Both the position numbers and the translations under genes were made by a program. The notes beneath the pieces are model-generated. The model saw only the letters and a list, made by a program, of their open reading frames with translations, searched no databases and was not told the DNA's origin. Below, piece by piece: positions 45,657-57,104 of a stretch of DNA of 64,000 nucleotides; position 1 is the stretch's first letter; every line of letters begins with the position of its first letter. The stretch lies in contig OY856187.1 in assembly GCA_963693315.1 (NCBI GenBank), positions 390,749,269 to 390,813,268 of the forward strand. The letters are read 5' to 3'. Origin of the DNA: Diogma glabrata (Eukaryota > Arthropoda > Insecta > Diptera > Cylindrotomidae).

Positions 45657-48600
45657 ATGGCAGAATTAGTTATTAGCACAAAACTGTATTTCCATCCAGA
45701 TAAAGATGACTGGAAGATATTCAAAGATAAATTAGAATTCTTTTTTAGTGCTAATAAAGTTAAAGATGAAAAGAGATACGCTTTGCAACTTCTTAGATGA
45801 CGTAGTAATTAGATTATTGCAAAACAGTTTTTCTCCGAAAAGAATAAACGAGCACAACTATACTGACATTTGTGAGGTATTGGAAAAAAATTATTCTACA
45901 CCAATAATAATTTGGAAGGAAAGGATGGAGTTTGATAAAGCTCAACGAATGGAAAATGAATCGATAAATGAGTATATTAGCCGCATCAGAGGGTTGGCAT
46001 CAAATTGCAAGTTCAGTGATCATCTAGAACACAATATTATAAACAAGTTTATCATGGGCATAAATAATGCGCAAATTTTTGAACGTTTGTCAGAAGAGGA
46101 CGAAACAATCACACTTAATAAGTCAATAGAAATAGCATTACGTATTGAAGCGAAGCAGAAAAATAAAAGTAATATAAATTTCATTTCGAAAAATAACCAC
46201 ACACAACTACAAGTAAGGAAAAGTAGAAGTCCTGTTTCGAAGTTTAAACGAAGTCAAAGAAGTTCTACACCAGGCAGAATACAAAGCTGTTATAGGTGTG
46301 GTAAAAAAAACCACGAAACAAGTAAGTGTAGATTTATTTCATTACAGTGTTTAAGGTGTAAAAAGGTGGGTCATAGTGCGTATGTATGTGAAAAATTTTT
46401 CAAGCACAATTACATAGAAATGGCTACAGAAGATGAAGTTAATATGAATCAAAGTCATGAAATTGAACAACACGTAGATCAACATGTATACAATTTGTTT
46501 AATATTAACAAGAAATCATCCAAACCAATTGAAGTTCGTGTTAAAATTAATAATGAAGTCATAGTCATGCAACTGGATACAGGGTCATGTTTATCTGTGA
46601 TGTCTAATAAATTTTACGAACAACATTTTAGTAATATAAAAATAAATGATACTGATGTAATTTTAGAAAGCTATTCAGGTGATAGTTTAAATTTGTTAGG
46701 TAGTATTAATGTTAAACTTGAATTTAATAATGTATGTAATACTATGATGTTTATGATTATTGAAACGAATAAGGTACAAACACCAATTTTAGGTCGTGAT
46801 TTCTTAAAAAAATTTGACATTGAATTAGAGTTATTTGAAGTTAACAATATTAATATGAAAATAGATCTAAATTGTCTTTTAAAGAAATTCGATCAGTTAT
46901 TTGATAATGCTCTTGGTAAATTTTCTTTATATAAAATTCATTTAGAAGTCGAAAACGCGAAACCGATTTTTTGCAAACCTAGAACAGTACCATATGCATT
47001 TTCGGAAGAGATTAATCAACAGTTAGACAATGCCGTGAAAGAAGGTATGCTTACACCAGTTGATACATCGGAATGGGGTACACCATTAGTCCCTATAGTT
47101 AAACCTGATGGAAAGTTACGAATTTGTGGTGATTACAAGATAACCATAAATAAATACATTAAAGATGTAAAGTATCCACTTCCAAGAATTGAAGAGATGT
47201 GTAATAAACTACGTGGTGGTAAGAAATTTTCAAAATTAGACTTTTCTCGGGCTTACAACCAATTAGAACTCGATGATGAAAGTAAAGGGTTGGTTGCATG
47301 GAGTACTAAGAAAGGTGTTTTTTTGGTTAACCGTTTACCATATGGAATTAAACCTGCAAGTGGTATATTTCAGTCAGTTATCGACAAATTATTTCTTGGA
47401 ATAGAGGGTGTGGTTAGCTTTATTGATGATATTGTGGTTACCGGTAAAGATGAAGAAGAGCATCTTAAAAACTTAGAAGAAGTATTAACGCGTATTAAAA
47501 ACGCCGGTTTAAAATTAAATAAACAAAAATGCAAATTCTTTCAGGATAGTATCTATTATTTAGGGTATAAACTAGATGAAAATGGTTTATTAAAAACTAA
47601 TGATCGTATAGATGCAATTTTAAAAGCTGAAGTTCCTACGAACGTTTCAGAAGTCAGATCTTTATGTGGTATGATAAATTATTATAGTAAGTTTATAAAA
47701 GGCATATCAGATATAATGAATCCTATATATAATTTATTAAAGAATGATGTAAAATTTGAATGGTCTAAAGATTGCCAAAAAGCAATGGATCAAATCAAAA
47801 AGGAAATAACATCAGACGTTATTTTAGTGCATTTTAATCCATCATTACCTTTGATTTTAACATGCGATGCATCTAAAAAAGGACTAGGTGCAGTTTTATC
47901 GCATAAGTTTTCAAACGGCGAAGAAAAACCTATAGTTTTCATTTCAAGAACTTTAACAGGTGCTGAAAACAATTATAGTGTTGTGGATAAAGAAGCTCTG
48001 GCAATTTACTGGGCAGTAAAAAAATTATTCCAATATTTAGTTGGAAATACGTTTATTTTGCGAACAGACCATAAACCACTTATTGCATTGTACGGTGAAA
48101 ATAAAGGATTACCGCAAATAACGGCGAGTCGTTTGCAACGATGGGCATACTTTTTAACAGGTTTCAAATACAAGATAGAATATGTTAAAAGTGCCGACAA
48201 TAACGCAGATTTGTTATCTAGATTACCTATTAAGGCGGAAAATAATATAGATGAGATGGAAGGTTCTGTTAGTTATTTAAATTTTATTGATAAAGGTATA
48301 GATGTAGTATTGGATTATAAAAGTGTTAGACGTGAGACATCTAAAGATATAATTTTATCAAAGATTTTGGAATGTATAAAATGTAACACACTTGAAGATG
48401 TAAAAGATCCAAAATATCAACCATTTGTGAAACTTAAAAATGAACTATCTGTGGAACAAGATATAGTTTTAAGAGGTCATAGAGTTGTTATACCAGAGAT
48501 CATGAGACAGACAGTGTTATCGGAATTACACACATCACATTTTGGTATCGTCAAAACAAAATCTGTAGCACGTTCATATGTATGGTGGCCAGGTATTGAT

Positions 48601-49809
48601 AACGACATAAGCAATATGATAAAAAATTGCAGATCGTGCATAAGTGTACTTCCTAATCCACCAAAATCAATTTTAATTCCATGGGAAACAGCAAGTAGAG
48701 CATGGAGTCGCATACATGTAGATTATGCTGGACCATTTAATAATTTTTATTTTTTGATAATTATTGATTCTTTAACAAAATGGATAGAAATATTTAAAGT
48801 AAGTAGTATGACAACAGAAATAACTAAATCAAAACTTCGAGAAGTATTTTCAAGATTTGGATTACCTGACATAATGGTATCTGACAATGGTAGCCAATTC
48901 ATTTCAACAGATATGGCAAGTTTTTGTAAGTTAAATGGAGTTAAGCAAATTTTTACAGCATCAGGACATCCTGCTAGTAACGGTGAGGCCGAAAATATGG
49001 TCAAAACCATGAAAAAAACTTTATTAGCTGTCTTATATGAAACATCAAATAAAGAAAAAGTATTTAATATAGATTTAACACTTAGTAGATTTTTATTGGA
49101 CTATAGATCAACTAAACACTGTGTCACAAATGAATCACCAGCTAAACTGATGTTAGGGAGAGAATTGAAAACCAGGTATAATTTGTTAAAACCACCTACA
49201 CAATCCGACATTGTTAAAAGTGCTCAAGAAAAGCAAATAAAAAATTATAAAGGTAAAAGAAATAAAACATTTGTAAAGGGAGAGGCAGTGGTTATAAGAA
49301 ATTATGCAAATCCAAATAAAGCAACATGGATTGATGCTGTAGTCGAAAAGAGAATAGGTTTCAGAACGTACTTGTGTAAAATAATACATAATGATAAAAT
49401 AATTAAACGACATGTAAACCAAATAAGAAATGGCATTAATATTGTAACAGATCGGGTTCCTTACGAAGATAATTTAGAAATTAAAAATAAATTAGAAAAC
49501 AGTAAATTAAAATCGATATTAAAAGAAAACAAATCATTACAGTCAAGTAATAAAAATGTTAGTTTTAAAACCGATTTTGTAATTATAGGTAAACGAAATA
49601 TTAGTAATCAAAATGTAAATAATATTGATACTAATTATAGTACTGAAAATTCAAATAATGATAATGAAATTTTAAATGATAATTTAAATTTAAATAATAA
49701 TGAAAATATAATTATTAACGAAAATTTGGATACTAATGAAAGTACAAATAAAAATGAATATAATTTAAGAGAGCTAAGTAAAATTAGAAAACCAAAAAGA
49801 TATGAATAA
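45657..49809 (+). pseudogene. Gypsy Gag-Pol, one frameshift near the Gag start
   Basis: The Gag start is probably ATG at 45657. That frame stops after about 48 codons, while the main frame (open from 45748 to 49809) carries the rest, so one indel near 45775-45800 separates them. Domains in the main frame: retroviral-type Gag (to about residue 150); two CCHC knuckles (CYRCGKKNHETSKC, CLRCKKVGHSAYVC); aspartic protease with LDTGSC; reverse transcriptase with LDFSRAYNQ and FIDDIVV; RNase H with TCDASKKGLGAV and the TDHKPL block; integrase with HTSHFG, CRSC, HVDYAG, SDNGSQF and NGEAEN; then a GPY/F-like module and an Asn-rich tail. All catalytic motifs are visible. The single break may be a mutation or a sequence error. 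Confidence 0.9.
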
Positions 49810-49897
49810 GCTAGTATATACAATACAAATTATAATGTATTATTTTTATTGAATTATTCTTTTTATATTTAAATGTATTGTTAGCTTAGCAGGAGGA

Positions 49898-50102
49898 TGT
49901 AATGTATATGCAATCGGTACCCATGTAAACGCATATGTTTTAGTACCGACATGTTTTTACTTATGACAACTCTCTATTTTATATACTAAAATATATAATG
50001 TGTTTTAAGACTCGTGCTAACCAACATTAAAATAATAAATAAATATATTGTTCATGGTTAATTAATACTTGTGTTTAATTCAAGAAGATTAAGAACACAA
50101 CA
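49898..50102 (+). repeat. 3' LTR of the Gypsy element
   Basis: Same 205 bp as the 5' LTR with no difference seen. It is followed directly by the ATATG duplication. Confidence 0.9.
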
Positions 50103-50196
50103 ATATGACAGCATTTTTGAATTTTTAATTAAAACACTGTAGGTGTGGAAACCTGTTGAGGGCCACAACAATTTATGCAGTGGGCCATAAGTGGCC

Positions 50197-50257
50197 GGGT
50201 AGTGAAATCCGAAATTCTACGTCCACGCCGTGCTACTTGGGTAATGCTAACAGAATT
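50197..50257 (+). ncRNA. predicted HDV-like self-cleaving ribozyme at the RTE-A 5' end
   Basis: The predicted fold is P1 GGGTAGT (50197-50203) with GCTACTT (50232-50238), P2 AATTCT (50213-50218) with AGAATT (50252-50257), and P3 ACG (50219-50221) with CGT (50229-50231). The loop TCCACGC matches the L3 style of HDV-like ribozymes. P3 runs straight into the P1 return strand, then GGG, and CTAAC precedes the P2 return strand and could hold the catalytic C. The predicted cleavage site equals the duplication-defined 5' end. HDV-like ribozymes are known at 5' ends of R2 and RTE elements. A clear P4 stem is not seen, which is the main weakness. Confidence 0.6.
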
Positions 50258-50616
50258 AGGCTGGTGTAGTTGAGAGGGGCAGAGTAAATACCGCTTATTC
50301 TCAATGATTCTGCACCATGGCGAGTCATTGGCGCCACAACACCAATGCAACTCAAGCGTCTGTTCTCGATGTTAGGGGCGGCTTGGAGCGGGTGTCTGTC
50401 TTGGATCAAGCGGCTCGCTATATAAACGTGTAGCGAGCGTCTGTTCTCCATGTTAGGGGCGGTTTGTAGCGGGCGTCTGTCTTGGATCAAGCGGCTCGCT
50501 ATATAAACATGTAAAAAGGTTGTTTCTGGTGACCTTAAGATGCAGAACGAGCCCGTTCACGAAAATTTGGGTTGGGCGAAGGGCTAACACCCCATTTCCG
50601 TAAAAAATTACTTGTC

Positions 50617-53566
50617 ATGAATTCTGTACACAGGCCTCGGATTATCTCGGATTCATTATTAGAACGACCTCGGAAACTGTACCCGGACTACGATTTAAAA
50701 ATGGGAACCTAGAACGTGCTAATCCTTAGAAGACCAGGAGATCTACTAAAACTTACAAACCAAATCAATAGCTATAGACTGGATATAGTGGCGTTACAAG
50801 AACTAAGATGGCCAGGGAGTGGAATCCACGAAACAGCCAAGGGATACACTCTCTACTATTGCGGTCATGAAAACGGAGGAGAATTTGGAGTTGGCTTTCT
50901 CATACATCGTCGCGTGAATCAATATGTTATCGACTTTAGCCCAATTAATATGCGGATATGCACAATGAGAATCCGTACGCAAAAATTTAATGTAACGATC
51001 ATCAATGTTCATGCACCTACTGAAGACAAAGCAGATGACATTAAAGACCTGTTCTTTCTAGAACTCGAAGAAGTCATCAATAACATCTCGCGACACGATA
51101 AAAAAATCGTGGTAGGTGACTTCAATGCGCAAATTGGTAGAAGTGCGGAACTTAAAACACATGTCGGCCCTAACAGCTTGCATCATGCTAGTAACAATAA
51201 CGGCTTTCGCGCAGCTGAACTGGCTATGATGTATGATCTAGTAATATCTAGCACTTTCTTCCCTTATAAGAGAATCCACAAAGCAACGTGGAAATCAAAT
51301 GATGAAAGAACTGAAAATCAAATCGATCACGTCATGATTTCTAAGAGACACTCTACAAGTGTAACTGACGTTCGATCATACAGAGGTGCTGATATGGACA
51401 CCGATCATATGCTTGTCATCTTCAAGTATAAGTGCAAATTATCATCTACATTTAATAGGCAGGCAAAAAAGATCGTGCGCTGGAATGTCGAAGCATTTAA
51501 ACACCTGGAAACACTGAATAGATATCAGGAAATTGTAACGCAAAGCATAGAAGAGCATGACATCCCATCTGAGATGCCGTTAAACATACAAGAAGAATGG
51601 CAAACGCTTCAATCAACCATCATATCCGCAGCACAAACTACAATCGGAAAACGACCACCGAAATCACGTAACGAATGGTTTGATGACGAGTGCCGCGAAA
51701 GCATTGAGCACAAACAAAAACTGCGAGAAAAATGGTTAACAAGAAACACCCGAAGCTCCCAAACTGATTATCTATGCGCCAGAAAAGCCTCAGCAAAACT
51801 CCTACGGAAAAAGAAACGCGAACACATGAAGAGCTGTATCGAAAACATCAACCAACATGCGGCTAATGGAAATTCGAAAGAGTGTTTTGCCAATGCGCGG
51901 AATCTAACCAAAGATTTCCACCCAAGATCTACAGCCATCAAAAATGGAAACAACGAGCTTAGAACAAGTGAACGTGATGTGCTGGAAGTATGGCGATCCC
52001 ACTTTCAAGACCTACTGAACAGGACGAATGAAGTTCATCCTATTCGAGCAATTGCTCCGTCATGTGAGGAGATTTTTGTCCCTTACCCAACAATAGAAGA
52101 AGTGGAAGCTGCACATCAAAAAATTAAAAAATGGCAAATCACCAGGTATCGATGGAATCCATGCAGAACTATTTAAGAATGGAGGAGCAGCTCTGGTCTC
52201 ACGTATATATGATCTGATTCTTGCAATCTGGGACCAAGAAGAACTACCTGCTGAATGGAAAACAGCTCTCATTGTTCCGCTACATAAAAAAGGTGACCGC
52301 CTAAAGTGTGCGAATTATCGTGAAATCGCACTGTTGAACACTGCATATAAAATACTAGCTAATGTCGTACTCGCTCGGCTCATCCGGTTCGCCGAATCTA
52401 TCATCGGCGACTATCAGTGTGGTTTTCGTCCCAACCGTTCAACCACAGATCAATGTTTTACCTTAAGGATGATTCTGGAAAAATGTTGGGAGTACAACAT
52501 CAGCATTCACCAGCTCTACGTTGATTTCAAGCAAGCATATGATAGCATCATCCGAGACAACCTCTGGTCTGCACTCATATACCTTGGTATTCCAGCGAAA
52601 CTTGTTTCTCTGTGCAAACTCACAACATCGGGATCAAACTGTAGAATAGTAATCGAAGGGTCAGTTTCTGACTCTTTTGATATAACATCAGGTGTTCGAC
52701 AAGGTGATGCACTCGCGCCCCGTACTATTTAATTTGGCGCTTGAGTACGCGATAAGAAAAAGCCAAATTGAGACACAAACTGTATATTTAACAAATCTAG
52801 TCAAGTTCTTGGCTATGCAGATGATATTGTGCTTCTCGGACGTAGAACAAGCGATATCAAGGATAGTCTCTCTCAGCTTGAAAGAAATGCTAAACGACTT
52901 GGATTATGCATTAACACCGGCAAGACTAAACTTTTAACAACATCCAGGAATATCCCGGCAATCCGAATACTGGCTGGCGACTATGAAGTGGAACGTGTAG
53001 AAAACTTCAAATACCTCGGATCTGTAATAACATCGTCAAATGACATGCAGGCAGATATTAAAGCCCGTGTCTCAGCCGCATACAGAGTTTTCTACGCATA
53101 CTCAAAACTTTTGCGATCCAAAAATCTTTCGCAGTCGTGCAAACTCACACTTTACAAAGCATTAATTCGACCTGTGCTTACCTTTGGAAGCGAAAGCTGG
53201 ACACTGACTTCCTCCGATTGTAGAATTCTAACAACATTCGAGAGGAAAGTCATACGAACAATTTATGGTCCATGTAAAGTTGCTGAAAATCAGTATCGAA
53301 TCCGAATGAATCATGAAATCAGACAGCTTCTTGGAGGCTGCGATGTAATCGGATTCATTAAATCTATTTGGATTAGATGGTTTGGTCATGTAGAAAGGGC
53401 ACCATTAGATAGAATGATTAAAAAAACGTCCCAACAACAACCAGCTGGTGTTCGTCGAAGAGGAAGACCTAGACAACGCTGGCGTGATGACATCATCCAA
53501 GACCTTCGTGATATAGGATGTCGAAACTGGGGTCAATTGTCATGGAACGAGACGATTGGAAGCTGA
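50617..53566 (+). pseudogene. RTE-A copy 2 endonuclease/reverse transcriptase, broken
   Basis: Starts like copy 1 (MNSVHRPR at 50617). It has a nonsense TAG at 50710 where copy 1 has Trp in the IGTWNVL motif, a frameshift near 52115 in the linker before the reverse transcriptase, another near 52720 after GVRQGDALAP, further shifts near 52780, and one near 53540 close to the end. Endonuclease (VALQELRW, GDFNAQIG) and reverse transcriptase (LYVDFKQAYDS) motifs are still readable. It cannot make a full protein. Confidence 0.88.
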
Positions 53567-53604
53567 TTGCACAGACGGCAAAATCCCTCCATGGGATGTA
53601 AACG

Positions 53605-53908
<304 letters not shown>

Positions 53909-53916
53909 AAGTGGCC

Positions 53917-56340
53917 CGCTGGCCCCCACTCGACATAGTCAAAAATAATTTTTTCTCAAAATTTCCACTCTCAACCCCCTCAAAATAACATTTGAAATGA
54001 TGAGCCGACCGCTATAGTTTTCGTTCAATCTTTACAACATTGCCTATAAGTTGTAACCATGAATTTTTTTTCAAATTTTTTTTTGTGTAATGTTCGAAGT
54101 TAAGGGGGGGGGGGGGGGAGTGGCAGGAAAAACAACACTCGTTTTTGGCAATATATCAAAAAAACTAAGCTAGTCGAAAAATCGTTGAAATATTTTTTTG
54201 AAATATTTTGATCTTTTTCGATTTTTCTAAACCAAACTCGATTCTTACAAAAAAACTTTTGTTTACTATCTCTTTATCTATGTTCATAAAATATAGATGA
54301 AAACAAATATTTGATTTTTTTTTATCAGTAGGCGTTGAAAAACACGTTTAAAAACTGTAGAACTTGACAGCACTTATAGTTTGTGAGTAAATTGATTATG
54401 TAGAAATTCGCACGGACACCGAAGTCTCACCAATAGGGTACCGTTTTTACTTTTTTAAAGTACGGAAACCTAAAAAGAATTTTTTAAAACTTACCGCATG
54501 CATTTTAGAAATTGTACTGAGCTGAGGATAAAATTTACCGAACCCACAATTGAGACTGGTCAGAACCAACTTAAGGCACGCGTACCCTCAGAGTGTCAGG
54601 ATTGCGTGTAGTAATCCTAGTCGTGACCGTTTTTATCGACTTCAATAATACCAATTTTTTAAGCGACGTGACATGACTATACAGTCATGTCACCTGATGT
54701 GACACGACTTCCGTAATCGGGGTGTATATATATCGTGTGTAGTTCGGGTACCAAAAATTAATAACAGCTGAAATGAGATATGGACATTTTATGAATATAC
54801 TATCCTCTTTCGATAAAAATATTTGAGTTAATCTGGATTCAAAGGACGTCATTCGCCTAAGACAGTGGTTTCAATGGTGGTCGAAAAAATGAAAGAGATA
54901 AGAAGGGTGGCAAAAAGGTCAAGATAATTAGGAAACGAAAAAATATGTGAAAGAAGAGATCCTGAGCTAGATGGACAGCTACTTAAGTCGGAGAAAGCAG
55001 TTTGTCAAAATGTTGCGTTCATCAACCCATTAGAACGCAATTTGTTGTGGGCTTTTGTCTTAAAAAGGCTATATGTGTTGTTGCGATTGAATTTATTTAT
55101 AATTTTTTTTATTTAACGATATCGAGCAAAATTTTAATTTACAATTTATTTATTTTTGTTATGAATTTATTTTTCAGTGTAAAAACTTAAACTATAAAAC
55201 TTAATTACAATAAAATTATGATTAAAAGTAAAGCGAATTCGACTGTGGCTTAGCCCTTTGTAGGGCAAAATAATAGTAATAATATAAATATTTGTGATTG
55301 TTAAGTGTTTGTTATTGTTGATTTTTTTATTTTTTCTTTGCTTGCAATCACAGATCTATTTTTATTTTTTGAGCTCTTAAATTCACCTCGTCAAACGCAC
55401 TACTTTGAATTTTTTACCGTTAATACCAGAATAAAGATTTCATTCACTCATGTTCTTTTGGAGGAATAAGACAAACAAATCTCTATCAATGCAGGAATGT
55501 ATTTCTCAGTTGTTCGTGCAAATGCTTTGCACAAGACATTTGATTTTGCATAATTGCGCAAAAACTGTTAGTAAATCGCACGCTATTTCAAAATATTCCA
55601 CGAAGGTGCTTGCAAGGATTTATAATGACTTCCTAAATTTTTTTCTCGAATATAAAAAATTACAGATAAATAAATTCATGTACTACAGGTGATGCTATTT
55701 CTTGAACTTTTAATAATTTATGCAATTTATACATCTTATTGTTTTGAAGGGGCAAAAGTTCGCAGTATAAGGGATAGCATTTGTGTTAATAATGGCTTTA
55801 TCTTTTTGATAAATTATCGCACTCTCTTTAGGCATTTTCTCATTTTCTGGCTCACCGTACAATAAACTTTCTTCGTATATATCTTGAAAAGTATTCTACT
55901 CTATACCAATCAGCCTTACAATTAGAGTACTCGCATTGGAATTCAAGTTTTGTGACAATTATGTTCGCATAATGAACTCCACTTTTATTGCAAATAGTAA
56001 TGCAGTTAGAACCTTCTTTACCTCGTAACTTTGAAAAAAAAATATTCAAGGGTGTACTGATTGGTTTGGTTAGTTAATATATACTCCACCTTATAAGTGG
56101 TTGCTAGATGTTGTATTAACATTAGCAATGCTTTAATCATAATTTGTAGACTTTTGAAAAATTTAATATAGTTTGCATTTTCGGAAAGAATTTTCAAATA
56201 ATGGTCATAATTAATTGAATAAAATTGTATATAAATGCGGCTGATAGTTTGGCTTCACCCTCCAGGATTACCAGGATTCAACCTCCAGGATAACTGAAGA
56301 CTTGCAAATTGTGAACCCATTTTCGAGTGTAAAAATCATC
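53917..56340. other. AT-rich spacer with a perfect hairpin
   Basis: No recognisable gene. GTGACATGACT and AGTCATGTCAC at 54668-54693 form an 11-bp perfect stem with a 4-nt loop. A Cys-containing minus-strand frame at 55852-56049 is open but not recognised. A poly(G) run lies near 54105. Confidence 0.45.
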
Positions 56341-56559
56341 TGAATTGTTTCCGCCCAAGATTGCTCAGGATCATTAATTTATTATATTTTGTGGAGTGCA
56401 TTTTCTTTTTGTTTCACTTGCTAATTACTTACGGCTTGCATTGTTTTATTTTTTTTACTGGCTCACCAGTGTCTTTCTCTTTAATTTCAGGAGCTGCGTG
56501 GGACTGCTTGCTGGCTGACAGACCTGGAGGAGCTACCTGTTCTGATTGTTCCCTACGCA

Positions 56560-56772
56560 ATGCCGTCTAAGACCGATGCAGATGCTTGTCTTTCGTGTAC
56601 TAAAAAGGTTCAGGATGGCATTTGCTCTGGTTGGGTTCATTTTAAATGTTCCAATCTCTCGTCTAACGAACTCAAGGTTCTGCAACAAAATAATTCTAAA
56701 GAATGGCTTTGTTCCAACTGCAGCAAAATTAGGGATGACCCTATTGCGCTTATGAAGATTCAAATATCGAAA
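56560..56772 (+). pseudogene. non-LTR ORF1, PHD-finger part
   Basis: ATG at 56560 (MPSKTDADACLSCTKKV). The pattern CLSC, then CSGWVHFKC, then WLCSNCS is a PHD-type zinc finger of the sort at the N-terminus of ORF1 proteins in CR1/jockey-like elements. The frame runs into RTE-B at about 56773 and stops soon after. The rest of ORF1 lies beyond RTE-B at 60160. Confidence 0.65.
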
Positions 56773-56783
56773 GGGTAGCGAAA

Positions 56784-56844
56784 GGGTAGCGAAATCCGAA
56801 ATTCGACGTCCACGCCGTGCTGCCTGGGTAATGCTGACAGAATT
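56784..56844 (+). ncRNA. predicted HDV-like ribozyme at the RTE-B 5' end
   Basis: Same fold as at 50197: P1 GGGTAGC with GCTGCCT (56819-56825), P2 AATTC with GAATT (56840-56844), P3 ACG with CGT, and loop TCCACGC. Relative to RTE-A, substitutions in P1 keep pairing (T-A to T-G, and T-G to C-G), which supports the structure. The J4/2-like CTGAC replaces CTAAC; both fit a C-N-R-A pattern. P4 is again unclear. Confidence 0.6.
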
Positions 56845-57104
56845 AGGTTTGTGTATTGGAGATAAGCAGAGTAAAAACTGCTTAGTCAATGACGCTACAT
56901 CACGGCGAATTGGCGCCTTAAAACCAATGTGACTCAAGCGTCTGTTCTCCATGTCAGGGGCGGCTTGGAGCGGGCGTCTGTCTTGAATCAAGCGGCTCGC
57001 TATATAAACGTGTAAAAAGGTTGTTTCTGGTGACTTTAATATGCAGAACGGACCCATTCACGACAATTTGGGTTGGGCCTAAGGTTGACACCCTAACCCC
57101 GGAA

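Larger units (their letters stand above)
45338..50102 (+). mobile_element. complete Gypsy-type LTR retrotransposon
   Basis: Two 205-bp LTRs (45338-45542 and 49898-50102) look identical base for base. They start with TG, end with CA, and are flanked by the 5-bp duplication ATATG (45333-45337 and 50103-50107). A primer-binding-site-like TTGGCGACGAGAAG follows the left LTR. A purine run GCAGGAGGA precedes the right LTR. The internal region encodes Gag and Pol in one long frame, with protease, reverse transcriptase, RNase H and integrase in Gypsy order. There is no envelope gene. Two CCHC knuckles suggest a Mag-like lineage, tentatively. Confidence 0.93.

Noticed and set aside
49635..49823. An envelope-like hydrophobic frame near the Gypsy 3' end (minus strand)
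   Set aside because: It is the antisense of the Asn-rich Pol tail; no envelope gene is present.
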